From: JAIBJN01 sp963811635
Lineage (GTDB): Bacteria > Actinomycetota > Thermoleophilia > Gaiellales > Gaiellaceae
Reading direction: 5' to 3'
Length of the DNA stretch: 64,000 nucleotides
NCBI GenBank assembly: GCA_963811635.1
Contig: CAWESB010000019.1
Location: 1-64,000, forward strand
Shown here: piece after piece, positions 26,264-33,805 of the stretch
How positions within the stretch are numbered: position 1 is the first letter of the stretch
Layout of the letters: each line of letters starts with the position of its first letter
Translations under genes and position numbers: made by a program
The notes under the pieces: model-generated
Told to the model about the DNA's origin: nothing
What the model saw: only the letters and a program-made list of their open reading frames with translations
The model's database searches: none

Positions 26264-27283
26264 GTGGACGACGTTCGCGCATTTCTCGACGCTTCCGAGG
26301 CGTTCTTCAAGGCCGTCGCCGCGGTCGCCTGGGGCGCGCTGCTGCTCGCGGTCGCCTTCAACCTCCTGCGCATGTTGATGCGAGTGCGGGCGTGGCAGAA
26401 CATCCTTCAGGCCGCCTACCCGGAGACGAAGGTCCGCTACTGGAGCACCTTCGGCGCCTACCTGGCTGGAGTGGGCGTCAACGCGATCGTGCCCGCACGC
26501 GGCGGCGACGTGGTCAAGCTCTACATCGCGAAGCACCGGATCGACGGTTCGAGCTACCCCACGCTCGCCTCGAGCCTCGTCGTCGAGACCCTTCTCGACT
26601 TCGTCGTGGCGGCGTTGCTCTTCCTGGTCGCCATCCAGATGGGGCTGCTGCCGGGCCTGCCCGACCTGCCGCGGCTGCCGGCGTTCGACTGGACGTTCGT
26701 GGTCGAGCACCCGCGGATCGCCGTCTTCATCTGGTGCATCCTCCTCGGCGGCGTGATCGTGCTGATCGGGTGGGCGTCCCGCCACGTCACCGCGTTCAGG
26801 CAGAAGCTGGCTCTCGGCTTCGCCATCCTCCACGACTGGCGCGCCTACGTGCGCGAGGTCGCCTCCTGGCAGGCCGGGAGCTGGCTCGCGCGCGTGGGCT
26901 CGACCTTCTTCTTCCTGCGGGCCTTCCACGTCGACGCGACCGCGAAGACCACGATCGCAGTGCTCGTCGTCGGCGGGCTCTCGACGTTGCTTCCGTTCAC
27001 GCCCGGAGGCGCGGGCACGCAGCAGGCGATCCTCGTCTTCGCGCTGGCGGGCGCGGCCTCCAGCTCGACCATCCTCGCCTTCAGCTTCGGCCTGCAGCTC
27101 GTGAACACGATCGTGTACGTCGCGATCGGCTTCGGGGCGATCTTGCTCATGCTCGGCACGCTGCGCTGGCGCCAGCACGTCCAGACGGACCAGGCGGAGA
27201 TGAGGGGCCGCGCGTCTCCGCCCGAGCCGCCTGACGTTCCGCCGACGCGCCCGCCCATCGCCGCCGATCGTGACCGCGTATGA
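26264..27283 (+). CDS. lysylphosphatidylglycerol synthase TM-region / flippase-like protein
   Basis: 339 aa from GTG 26264. About seven to eight membrane helices with the family signatures VNAIVPARGGDVVKLY (the family PxRxGE-like loop), VVETLLDFVV and LPFTPGGAGTQQA. This domain (UPF0104, also seen in MprF and AglD-type proteins) is linked to lipid flipping or dolichol-like glycosyl transfer. There is no aminoacyl-transferase domain, so lysylation itself is not predicted. The C-terminal 40 residues are Pro/Arg-rich and probably cytoplasmic. It starts 36 nt after the DUF2339 gene. Confidence 0.8.
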   Translation: MDDVRAFLDASEAFFKAVAAVAWGALLLAVAFNLLRMLMRVRAWQNILQAAYPETKVRYWSTFGAYLAGVGVNAIVPARGGDVVKLYIAKHRIDGSSYPTLASSLVVETLLDFVVAALLFLVAIQMGLLPGLPDLPRLPAFDWTFVVEHPRIAVFIWCILLGGVIVLIGWASRHVTAFRQKLALGFAILHDWRAYVREVASWQAGSWLARVGSTFFFLRAFHVDATAKTTIAVLVVGGLSTLLPFTPGGAGTQQAILVFALAGAASSSTILAFSFGLQLVNTIVYVAIGFGAILLMLGTLRWRQHVQTDQAEMRGRASPPEPPDVPPTRPPIAADRDRV

Positions 27284-27293
27284 TCCCCTCGGG

Positions 27294-27890
27294 ATGGAGC
27301 GGACGGTTCGAAGGAGTGAGCCGGGGGGCTATGCGAGAGCTGTCTCACATCTTTGGGAGGGCGTAGGCGCAGCGCTCGTACGGCTCGAGCGTGTCGCCGA
27401 GTCGCCCGCCGAAGGCGTCGCGGACGGCTTTCTCGACGATCTCCCGCAGCTCCAGTACGGCCTCCATGCGGGCGCCGAGCTCGCGGTCGGGATCGAGCCG
27501 CCGCCGGGGGCCGAGACCCTCCACGCCGAGCTCGTCTCCTCCCTCGCCGAGGCGCGGGACATCACCGCCGAGGTCGGCTTCGCGCTCGAGGCCGGCGACG
27601 TCGAGCTGGCCGAGCCGCTCCTGCCGGAATGGCGCGGCGCGCTCTTCCGCGTGCGCCTCGCCCGCCTGCGCGCCCTCGAGCGGACCGCGGTGCCGATCGG
27701 CTCCGACGGGAGCGCCGAGCCCGAGCCGCAGCGCCATCCCCGCGAGCGCCCCTCGCTGACGGCGCTGGTCGCCACCGCGCTCGTCATCAGCGGTGCCTTC
27801 CTCTTCACCGCCGGCGCCGTGCTCGCCGCATGGCCGGTGTGGGCCGCGGGCCTCGCCCTCTTCGCGGGCGGCTTCGTTCTGTACCGCTAA
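27294..27890 (+). CDS. hypothetical protein with two C-terminal membrane helices
   Basis: 198 aa from ATG 27294. The first 130 residues are charged and helical (LVRLERVAESPAEGVADG, AELVSSLAEARDITAEVGFA, a Leu-rich region), followed by a short acidic/proline linker and two hydrophobic segments (LTALVATALVISGAFLFTAG and PVWAAGLALFAGGFVLY). Probably a membrane-tethered cytoplasmic helical bundle. Its stop overlaps the convergent gltX stop by 3 nt. No family recognised. Confidence 0.55.
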   Translation: MERTVRRSEPGGYARAVSHLWEGVGAALVRLERVAESPAEGVADGFLDDLPQLQYGLHAGAELAVGIEPPPGAETLHAELVSSLAEARDITAEVGFALEAGDVELAEPLLPEWRGALFRVRLARLRALERTAVPIGSDGSAEPEPQRHPRERPSLTALVATALVISGAFLFTAGAVLAAWPVWAAGLALFAGGFVLYR

Positions 27891-29134
27891 CGGGCGAGGC
27901 GCGCGAGGGACTCCTCGCGGCCGAGCAGCTCCAGGCTCTCGAAGAGGCCCGGTGAGATGCGGGACCCGGTCACCGCCGCCCGGATCGGCCCGAAGGCGTC
28001 GCGCGGCTTCAGGCCCAGCCGCTCGGCAAGGCCCCGGAGGGCGCCCTCGATCGGCTCCGCGGTGAAGGGCTCGACCCCGGCCAGCGTCTCCCGCGCCTCG
28101 GCGAGCACTGGCTCGGCGCCCTCGAGCAGCTCCGGCGGCGGCTCGACGCGGCGGAAGAGGAAGCCGGCGAAGCCCGGGTACTCCTCCAGACGGGAGATCT
28201 TCTCCTGGACGAGCGGCGCGGAGGCCCTGATCGTCGCCTCGTCGCCCTCGAACCCGTGCTCCCGCAGGTAGTCGACGAGCGCATCGGCGAACGCCTCCGA
28301 CGGCAGCTCGCGCAGGTAGACGCCGTTCATCCAGTCGAGCTTGGCGTAGTCGAACGTCGCCGGGCTCGAGCCGACGCGGTCGAGTGAGAAGCGCTCGACG
28401 AGCTCGTCGCGGGACATGATCGTCGTCTTGTCGTCGAAGCTCCAGCCGAGGAGCGCGAGGTAGTTCATGAGCGCCGGCGCGAGGTAGCCCGCGTCGCGGA
28501 ACTCCTCGACGGAGACGGCGCCGTGGCGCTTCGAGAGCTTCTTCCCGTCGGTGCCGAAGACGTTGGGGACGTGGGCGTACACCGGCAGTTCCCGCCCGAG
28601 CGCCTCGAGGATCCTGATCTGCTTCGGCGTGTTCGGCACGTGGTCCTCACCGCGGATCACATGGGTGACCGCCGAGTCGGCGTCGTCGAGCGCGGCCGCG
28701 AGGTTGTAGGTCGGGCGCCCGTCCGAGCGGAGCAGGACGAGGTCCTCGAGCTTCTCGTTCGGGTACTCGATTCGCCCCTTGATCGCGTCCTCCCACGCCG
28801 TCGTCCCCTCGTCCGGCATGCGGAAGCGGATGGCGCCCTCGTCCTCGTAGGCATGCCCGTCGGCCAGCAGCTGCCGCGCCGCGGCCTGGTGGCGGGCGAG
28901 CGAGTCGAGCTGGAACTCGACCTCGCCGTCCCAGTCGAGCCCGAGCCAACGAAGCGACCGCTGGATCTGGTCGACGGACTCCTCCACCTCGCGGCTCGTG
29001 TCCGTGTTCTCGATCCGGAGCAGGAACTCACCGCCCTCGTGGCGCGCGAACAGCCAGTTGAAGAGGGCCGTGCGGACGCCTCCGATGTGAAGGAGCCCGG
29101 TCGGGCTGGGTGCGAAGCGGGCGCGCACGGGCAC
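27887..29134 (-). CDS. gltX: glutamyl-tRNA synthetase
   Basis: 415 aa. Class I aminoacyl-tRNA synthetase with the HIGH motif as SPTGLLHIGG (residues 10-19) and KMSKS as KLSKR (about 199-203), followed by the C-terminal anticodon-binding helical domain. It charges tRNA-Glu (or also tRNA-Gln in organisms using the amidotransferase route, which this lineage usually does). It is shorter than the roughly 470-490 aa of many GltX, mainly in the C-terminal domain, but all catalytic segments are present. The RFAPSPTG start at MPVRARF is standard. It is a single gene convergent with the upstream-neighbour membrane protein. Confidence 0.95.
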   Translation of the reverse strand: MPVRARFAPSPTGLLHIGGVRTALFNWLFARHEGGEFLLRIENTDTSREVEESVDQIQRSLRWLGLDWDGEVEFQLDSLARHQAAARQLLADGHAYEDEGAIRFRMPDEGTTAWEDAIKGRIEYPNEKLEDLVLLRSDGRPTYNLAAALDDADSAVTHVIRGEDHVPNTPKQIRILEALGRELPVYAHVPNVFGTDGKKLSKRHGAVSVEEFRDAGYLAPALMNYLALLGWSFDDKTTIMSRDELVERFSLDRVGSSPATFDYAKLDWMNGVYLRELPSEAFADALVDYLREHGFEGDEATIRASAPLVQEKISRLEEYPGFAGFLFRRVEPPPELLEGAEPVLAEARETLAGVEPFTAEPIEGALRGLAERLGLKPRDAFGPIRAAVTGSRISPGLFESLELLGREESLARLAR

Positions 29135-29237
29135 CCGGCTATCGTACTCAGGCGCTCAGAGCCCTTTGCCCGTGCGGGCTTGGCGTCGGCCAGGCTGGCG
29201 GTTGCAGTTGAAGCCGAGCGATTTGCGGAGTAGCGTC

Positions 29238-29717
29238 GTGCCTTCAGTGGCGACGCGCGCATTTGACGTCCAGAAAATGCTCGACGGCCCCCGGGCTCGC
29301 CCGACGGCGAGCGACTGGGCGGGCGTGCTCGAGGGCCTGCCGCTCTTCGCGCGCATCAGCAAGCGTCGCCTACGGAAGATTGCGTCCCTCGCGCAGGTCC
29401 AGGAGTTCTCGCCGGGCGCCATCGTCGTCGAGATCGGCCAGCCCTCCGACGCCTTCTACCTGATCCTCGGCGGCCGCGCGAAGGTGCTCGGGAAGTCTCG
29501 CCGGACACTGGGGACCGGCGACTACTTCGGCGAAATGGGGTTGATCGACGGCGAGCCGCGCTCGGCAACGATCGCCGCCGAGGGCGAGCTCCAAGCGATG
29601 AAGCTCCCCCGGCGCCCATTTCTCAAGCTCCTCAACCAGGAGCCCCAGATCGCGACCGCGATGATGGCCGCGCTCGCGGAGCGAATCCGAGCCCTCGAAC
29701 AGCCCTCCACTCTCTGA
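29238..29717 (+). CDS. cyclic nucleotide-binding domain protein (no HTH)
   Basis: 159 aa from GTG 29238; GTG 29247 is an alternative. A CNB/Crp-type beta-roll is clear: GLPLFARISKRRLRKIASLA, FYLILGGRAKVLG, TGDYFGEMGLIDGEPRSATI (the phosphate-binding-cassette region) and the following helix. The DNA-binding HTH of Crp/Fnr is absent because the protein ends right after the C-helix (AERIRALEQ). It may be a stand-alone nucleotide sensor that acts on a partner. It is 41 nt upstream of endonuclease IV in the same direction. Confidence 0.8.
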   Translation: MPSVATRAFDVQKMLDGPRARPTASDWAGVLEGLPLFARISKRRLRKIASLAQVQEFSPGAIVVEIGQPSDAFYLILGGRAKVLGKSRRTLGTGDYFGEMGLIDGEPRSATIAAEGELQAMKLPRRPFLKLLNQEPQIATAMMAALAERIRALEQPSTL

Positions 29718-29758
29718 GCGGCCCGGGAGCGAAGGAGGGCCCCGGCTATCGTAGTCCC

Positions 29759-30685
29759 GTGCTGGCCGGGGCCCACGTCTCCACCACCGGAGGGATTCAT
29801 ACCGCCGTCGAGCGGGGGGTCGATCGCGGGGCCGAGTCGATCCAGATCTTCACGCAGAGCCCGCGCGCCTGGCGGCCGACCAACCACCCGCCGGAGAACA
29901 TCGAGCGCTTCAAGGAGGCGCGGGCCGAGGCGGGCATCGGGCCGGTCGTCTGCCATGCGCTCTACCTGATCAACCTCGCGGCCACCGACAAAGAGGTCCG
30001 CCACAAGTCGCGCGCCGCGCTCCTGGACACGGTCGGCGTCGCCTGCGCGATCGAGGCCGACGGCGTCGTCCTCCACGTCGGCTCACACCTCGGCGACGGG
30101 TTCGAGGCCGGCCTGAAGCGCGCCACCCCCGCGTTGACCGAGGCGCTCGGCGCGTGCGAAGGCCCAACCTGGATCCTGCTGGAGAACTCAGCCGGCGCCG
30201 GCGGGACGATCGGCCGCTCGATCGACGAGCTCGCGGCGCTGGTCGACCGGCTCGACCGCCATCCGCGCCTGGGGCTCTGCCTCGACTCCTGTCATCTCTG
30301 GGTCTCGGGCGTCGACGTCACCGATCCGGAGACCTACGACGCGGCGCTCGGCGAGATCGACGAGCGGATCGGCCTCGACCGGCTCCGTTGCCTCCACGTC
30401 AACGACGCGGCCGCCGAGCTGGGGTCGAACCGCGACCGGCACGCGAACGTCGGCAGCGGCCAGATGGGCGAAGGCCTCGGCACCTTCCTCGCGCACCCCC
30501 GCGTCCAGGGCCTCGCCGCCATCCTGGAGACCCCCGGGCCGGACGGTCACGGCCCGGACGCAGCCGAGATCCAGCGCCTCAAGGACCTGCACGCTCGCGC
30601 GACGGGAGCTACGCGGCCTGGTCGCTCTGCTCGACGACCCGGAAGGACGGCGTCCCGCGGGGGAGCTCGAAAAACTCGGGGTTGA
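29759..30685 (+). CDS. nfo: deoxyribonuclease IV (AP endonuclease)
   Basis: 308 aa from GTG 29759. The TIM-barrel endonuclease IV motifs are in order: GAHVSTTGG, IFTQSPRAW, VCHALYLIN, LHVGSH, LLENSAG, CLDSCHLW, CLHVNDA, the NVGSGQMGEGLG loop and ILETPG. These supply the His, Glu and Asp ligands of the trinuclear zinc site that cuts DNA 5' to abasic sites in base-excision repair. The last 30 residues are Arg/Gly/Thr-rich and overlap the convergent Cys-rich gene by 77 nt, so this tail may be non-native or the stop displaced. Confidence 0.9.
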   Translation: MLAGAHVSTTGGIHTAVERGVDRGAESIQIFTQSPRAWRPTNHPPENIERFKEARAEAGIGPVVCHALYLINLAATDKEVRHKSRAALLDTVGVACAIEADGVVLHVGSHLGDGFEAGLKRATPALTEALGACEGPTWILLENSAGAGGTIGRSIDELAALVDRLDRHPRLGLCLDSCHLWVSGVDVTDPETYDAALGEIDERIGLDRLRCLHVNDAAAELGSNRDRHANVGSGQMGEGLGTFLAHPRVQGLAAILETPGPDGHGPDAAEIQRLKDLHARATGATRPGRSARRPGRTASRGGARKTRG

Positions 30686-31022
30686 GGCACCCGCGCTCGT
30701 CGGCCCGGTGCTCGTAGCAGCTTGAGACCTCGGCCCGGCACATCGGGAGCGGCTGGCGCATCGCCCGGACCGCGCCGAAACCGCCCTTTCGACCCCGCGC
30801 CTCGTCCAGGAGCTCGAGGTCGATCTCAACCGCGTAGACCTTCTGCATGCACCCGACATACGTCCGGCCCCACTCCTGGTAGGCGTAGACGAAGGGGCAG
30901 GCGCGCTCGATGCAGGCTCCCGGGTACACCACCTTGTCGCAGTGCACCTGGCAGCGCCGACACTCGGTCTCCTCCTGAGGTCGGAGCGGTAGGTCGGGCC
31001 CTGTGAAGGTCGGTTGCCGCAC
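30609..31022 (-). CDS. Cys-rich protein of unknown function, probable metal binding
   Basis: 137 aa. At least eight Cys: ETECRRCQVHCDKVV, GACIERACPF, VGCMQKVY, PMCRAEVSSCYEH and RGCLNPEFF. The first block has CxxCxxxC spacing and the pairs CIERAC and CRAEVSSC suggest two Cys clusters, compatible with zinc or an iron-sulfur cluster. There is no signal peptide, so it is cytoplasmic. It runs convergent to the nfo gene and overlaps it. Function unknown and no Pfam family was recognised by eye. Confidence 0.65.
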   Translation of the reverse strand: MRQPTFTGPDLPLRPQEETECRRCQVHCDKVVYPGACIERACPFVYAYQEWGRTYVGCMQKVYAVEIDLELLDEARGRKGGFGAVRAMRQPLPMCRAEVSSCYEHRADERGCLNPEFFELPRGTPSFRVVEQSDQAA

Positions 31023-31106
31023 GCTGTAGTCCCCTGGATTGTTGACCCGCTTCGCGGCGCCCGCAAGTCTTGACAGGGCCGCCGGTGGGGTGTAGGGCCG
31101 CGGGCG

Positions 31107-31832
31107 CTAGAGCTCTCCGAGGAGCCGCCGGGCGACGTTGAGCACGTCCATCGCGGTGAACGCCTCGTAGTCCGGGTCGAGCCCGCGCTCGTCGTCGTCC
31201 GCGCGGAACCAGAAGGCCTGGACCGTGGTCATTCCGAGCTCTTTGGCGCCCCGCACGTCCTCGTAGCGGCGGTCGCCGACGAAGAGCGCCTCCTCGGGTG
31301 CGACCCCGAGCTTCGTGAGGGTCGCCTCGAACACGGCCGGGTGCGGCTTCCGCTTGCCGACCTCCGAGGAGAAGACGGCCGCGTCGAGCCGCTCGGCAAG
31401 TCCCATGGAGGCGAGATCCTGGTGGAGCAGCCAGCCGGGATCGAAGGCGTTGGAGACGAGCCCGGTGAGCAGCTCGCGCTCCCGCAGCGAGTCGAGCAGG
31501 GCGTGGGTGTGGTTGCCCATGACCCGCGCCGGGTCCCAGGCGGCGTGCTCGGCGGCGAGGAAGCGGTCGAGCTGCTCGTCGTCCAGGTCGACCCCGAAGC
31601 CGCCCAGGAGCTCGCGGATCATCTCCGGATACTCGACCTCGTCGACCGAGCCTGGGACCCAGAGCAGCGGCAGGTAGCGCTCCCGGAAGACCGTCGCCGT
31701 CTCGTCCGGCCCAGGGAGGTCGTCGTGCTCGAGCGTGGCGAGGCCGGCCCGCCAGCCCGCCTCGAGAAGCTCCTCGTCGTAGGCGAAATGGAAGAGCGTG
31801 TCCCCCCAGTCGAAGAGAACGGCGCGCAGCAC
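31107..31832 (-). CDS. HAD-superfamily hydrolase
   Basis: 241 aa from GTG 31832. HAD motifs: I, LFDWGDTLF (Asp nucleophile and general acid Asp two residues on); II, VSNAFD; III, GKRKPHPAVFEA (Lys); IV, FVGDRRYEDVRGAKELGM. The helical cap between motifs I and II is of type I (phosphoglycolate-phosphatase-like). Likely a phosphatase of a small phosphorylated metabolite; the substrate is not readable from sequence. It is divergently arranged with the antiporter gene with a 26-nt gap. Confidence 0.85.
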   Translation of the reverse strand: MLRAVLFDWGDTLFHFAYDEELLEAGWRAGLATLEHDDLPGPDETATVFRERYLPLLWVPGSVDEVEYPEMIRELLGGFGVDLDDEQLDRFLAAEHAAWDPARVMGNHTHALLDSLRERELLTGLVSNAFDPGWLLHQDLASMGLAERLDAAVFSSEVGKRKPHPAVFEATLTKLGVAPEEALFVGDRRYEDVRGAKELGMTTVQAFWFRADDDERGLDPDYEAFTAMDVLNVARRLLGEL

Positions 31833-31858
31833 CCGCCAGAGGATAGGGTGGCCGCGCC

Positions 31859-32906
31859 TTGGTTCGCCGCATTCTCTTCGCCCTGCTTGCGCTCGGACCG
31901 CTCGTCGATCGTCGCCGACAGCTTCACCGACGTCGGCGACATCGCGCTGTTCGTGCTCGCCGCGCTCGCGCTGATCCCGCTCGCCTGGCTGATCGGCGAG
32001 ACGACCGAGCACGCCGCCCACCACACGGGCCCCGGCATCGGCGGCTTCCTCAACGCCACCTTCGGAAACGCGCCGGAGCTGATCATCGCCCTGATCGCGC
32101 TCAACACCGGGCTCACCGAGGTCGTGCGCGGCTCCCTGACCGGCAGCGTGGTCGGGAACCTCCTGCTCGTGCTCGGCTTCTCGCTCCTCTTCGGCGGCGA
32201 GGGGCGCCTCGACCGGGAGTCCAGCCTCATGTCGTTCGCGCTCGTCGCGTTCGCCGTCGCTCTCTTCCTCATCCCGTCGATCCCGGGCTGGGAAGGCGAC
32301 CCCGACCGGCACGCGCTCGCAGTCCTCTCGGTGCCGGTGTCGATCGCGCTCCTCGTCGTCTACGTCGTCGTCACCTGGTACTCGCTCCGTCGCCACCGGC
32401 TGATGCACGTCTCCGACGAGGCGGCCGCGGAGGCCGCCTGGTCCCTCCCCCTCTCGCTCGTGGTGCTCTCGGCCGCGACCGTCGTCACCGCATTGGTAGC
32501 CGAGACGCTTGTCCACACCCTGGAGGCCTTCGCCGACGAGGTCGGGCTCTCCGACTTCTTCGTCGCCGCCGTCATCGTCGCGATCGTCGGGAACGCGGCC
32601 GAGCACGGCGGCGCCGTCGTCGTCGCCCACCGCGGGAACATCAAGCTCGCCGCCGAGATCGCGCTCGCCTCGAGCGCCCAGGTGGCCGTCTTCCTCATCC
32701 CGGCCGTGGCACTGATCTCGTGGTTGATCGAGCCGCTCGCGCTCTCGTTCCGGGAAATCGAGATCGCCGCGATGGCCGGCTCCGTCATCTTCACCGGCTG
32801 TGCTGCTCTTCAACGGCCACTCGACCCGCTGGCGCGGCGCCGTCCTCATCGCCGCCTACGTCGCGGTGGCGTTCGGCTTCTACGCCGCCGGCGACCGCGC
32901 GCGTAG
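31859..32906 (+). CDS. Ca2+/cation:H+ antiporter (CaCA family), frame broken
   Basis: About 350 aa. The alpha-repeat motifs GNAPELIIALIALN and VGNAAEHGGAV mark a CaCA/ChaA-VCX exchanger with about 11 membrane helices. A hydrophobic leader from TTG 31859 (MVRRILFALLALGPLV) must shift one frame near 31905-31912 to join IVADSFTDVGDIALF; alternatively GTG 31848 reads straight through without a leader. The C-terminus breaks at T32799; removing it gives VLLFNGHSTRWRGAVLIAAY and then no stop before the ABC gene, so the true end near 32906 is uncertain. Confidence 0.75.
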
Positions 32907-32929
32907 CCGGCCGCCGCAGCCGCGTCGGG

Positions 32930-32945
32930 GTTCGGTTAACCGAAC
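32930..32945. promoter_or_regulatory. 16-bp perfect palindrome, probable TetR-type operator
   Basis: GTTCGG-TTAA-CCGAAC is fully self-complementary and lies 88 nt before the ABC ATPase start. The size and symmetry fit a TetR-family operator, but no such regulator is encoded in the window. Confidence 0.5.
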
Positions 32946-33033
32946 GTTACGTCTCGCGCTCGCCACCTTGTGGGCGCCCCCGACGGTGGGAAGCATGGAG
33001 CTCGATCCCACGGCCCTCAGGAGGTCCCTTAGA

Positions 33034-33805
33034 GTGGCGACCATGGCTACCGAAGCGCAACCTCAAGGCAGTACGAACGGCGCCGTCGTGACGGCGCGCG
33101 GCGTCACTCGCGTCTACGGCGCGGGCGACACGGCGGTGAACGCGCTCTGCGGCGTCGACCTCGACGTCGAGCGTGGACGGCTCACGGCCGTCATGGGCCC
33201 CTCGGGCTCGGGGAAGTCGACGCTTGATGCACATCCTCGCCGGCCTCGACAAGCCCACGGAGGGCGACGTGTCCATCGACGGGACGAACATCGCCGAGCT
33301 GAGCGACACGGAGCTGACCAAGCTCCGACGCAAGCACATCGGCTTCATCTTCCAGTTCTTCAACCTGCTCCCGATGCTGACGGCAGAGGAGAACATCACC
33401 CTTCCGCTCGAGCTCGGCGGCTCCAAGATCGACAAAGGGTGGGTCGACTCGGTCATCGAGCGGGTCGGGCTCTCCGACCGCCGCAAGCATCGCCCCTCCG
33501 AGCTCTCGGGCGGCCAGCAGCAGCGCGTCGCGATCGCGCGGGCGCTGATCTCCAAGCCGACCGTCGTCTTCGCGGACGAGCCGACCGGCAACCTCGACTC
33601 GACGACGAGCCAGGAGATCCTCGACCTCCTCCGCGAGTCGGTCGAGAACCTCGGCCAGACGTTCGTCATGGTCTCGCACGACCCGAAGGCGACCGCCATC
33701 TCAGACCGGACGCTGTTCCTCGCCGACGGCCTGATCGTCAAGGAGCTCGGCAAAGCGAGCGCGCACGAGGTGATCGAGACGATGGAGCAGGTCAGCCGGC
33801 AGTGA
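33034..33805 (+). CDS. ABC exporter ATP-binding protein (MacB/LolD-type), frame broken
   Basis: About 256 aa after repair. GTG 33034 is preferred because AGGAGG (33019-33024) is 9 nt upstream; ATG 33043 is 18 nt away. Walker A is GPSGSGKST, the signature is LSGGQQQRVAIARA and Walker B is VVFADEPTG. The frame breaks at TT 33224-33225; dropping one T restores STLMHILAGLD. It energises the FtsX-like permeases encoded next and overlaps the first by 4 nt (GTGA). Such exporters carry lipoproteins, peptides or drugs out of the cell. Confidence 0.9.

Noticed and set aside
31859..33805. Antiporter-ABC ATPase fusion protein
   Set aside because: After repair the antiporter frame reads into the ATPase without a stop, but a good ribosome-binding site, a GTG start and a palindromic operator lie between; the missing stop is better explained by a base error.
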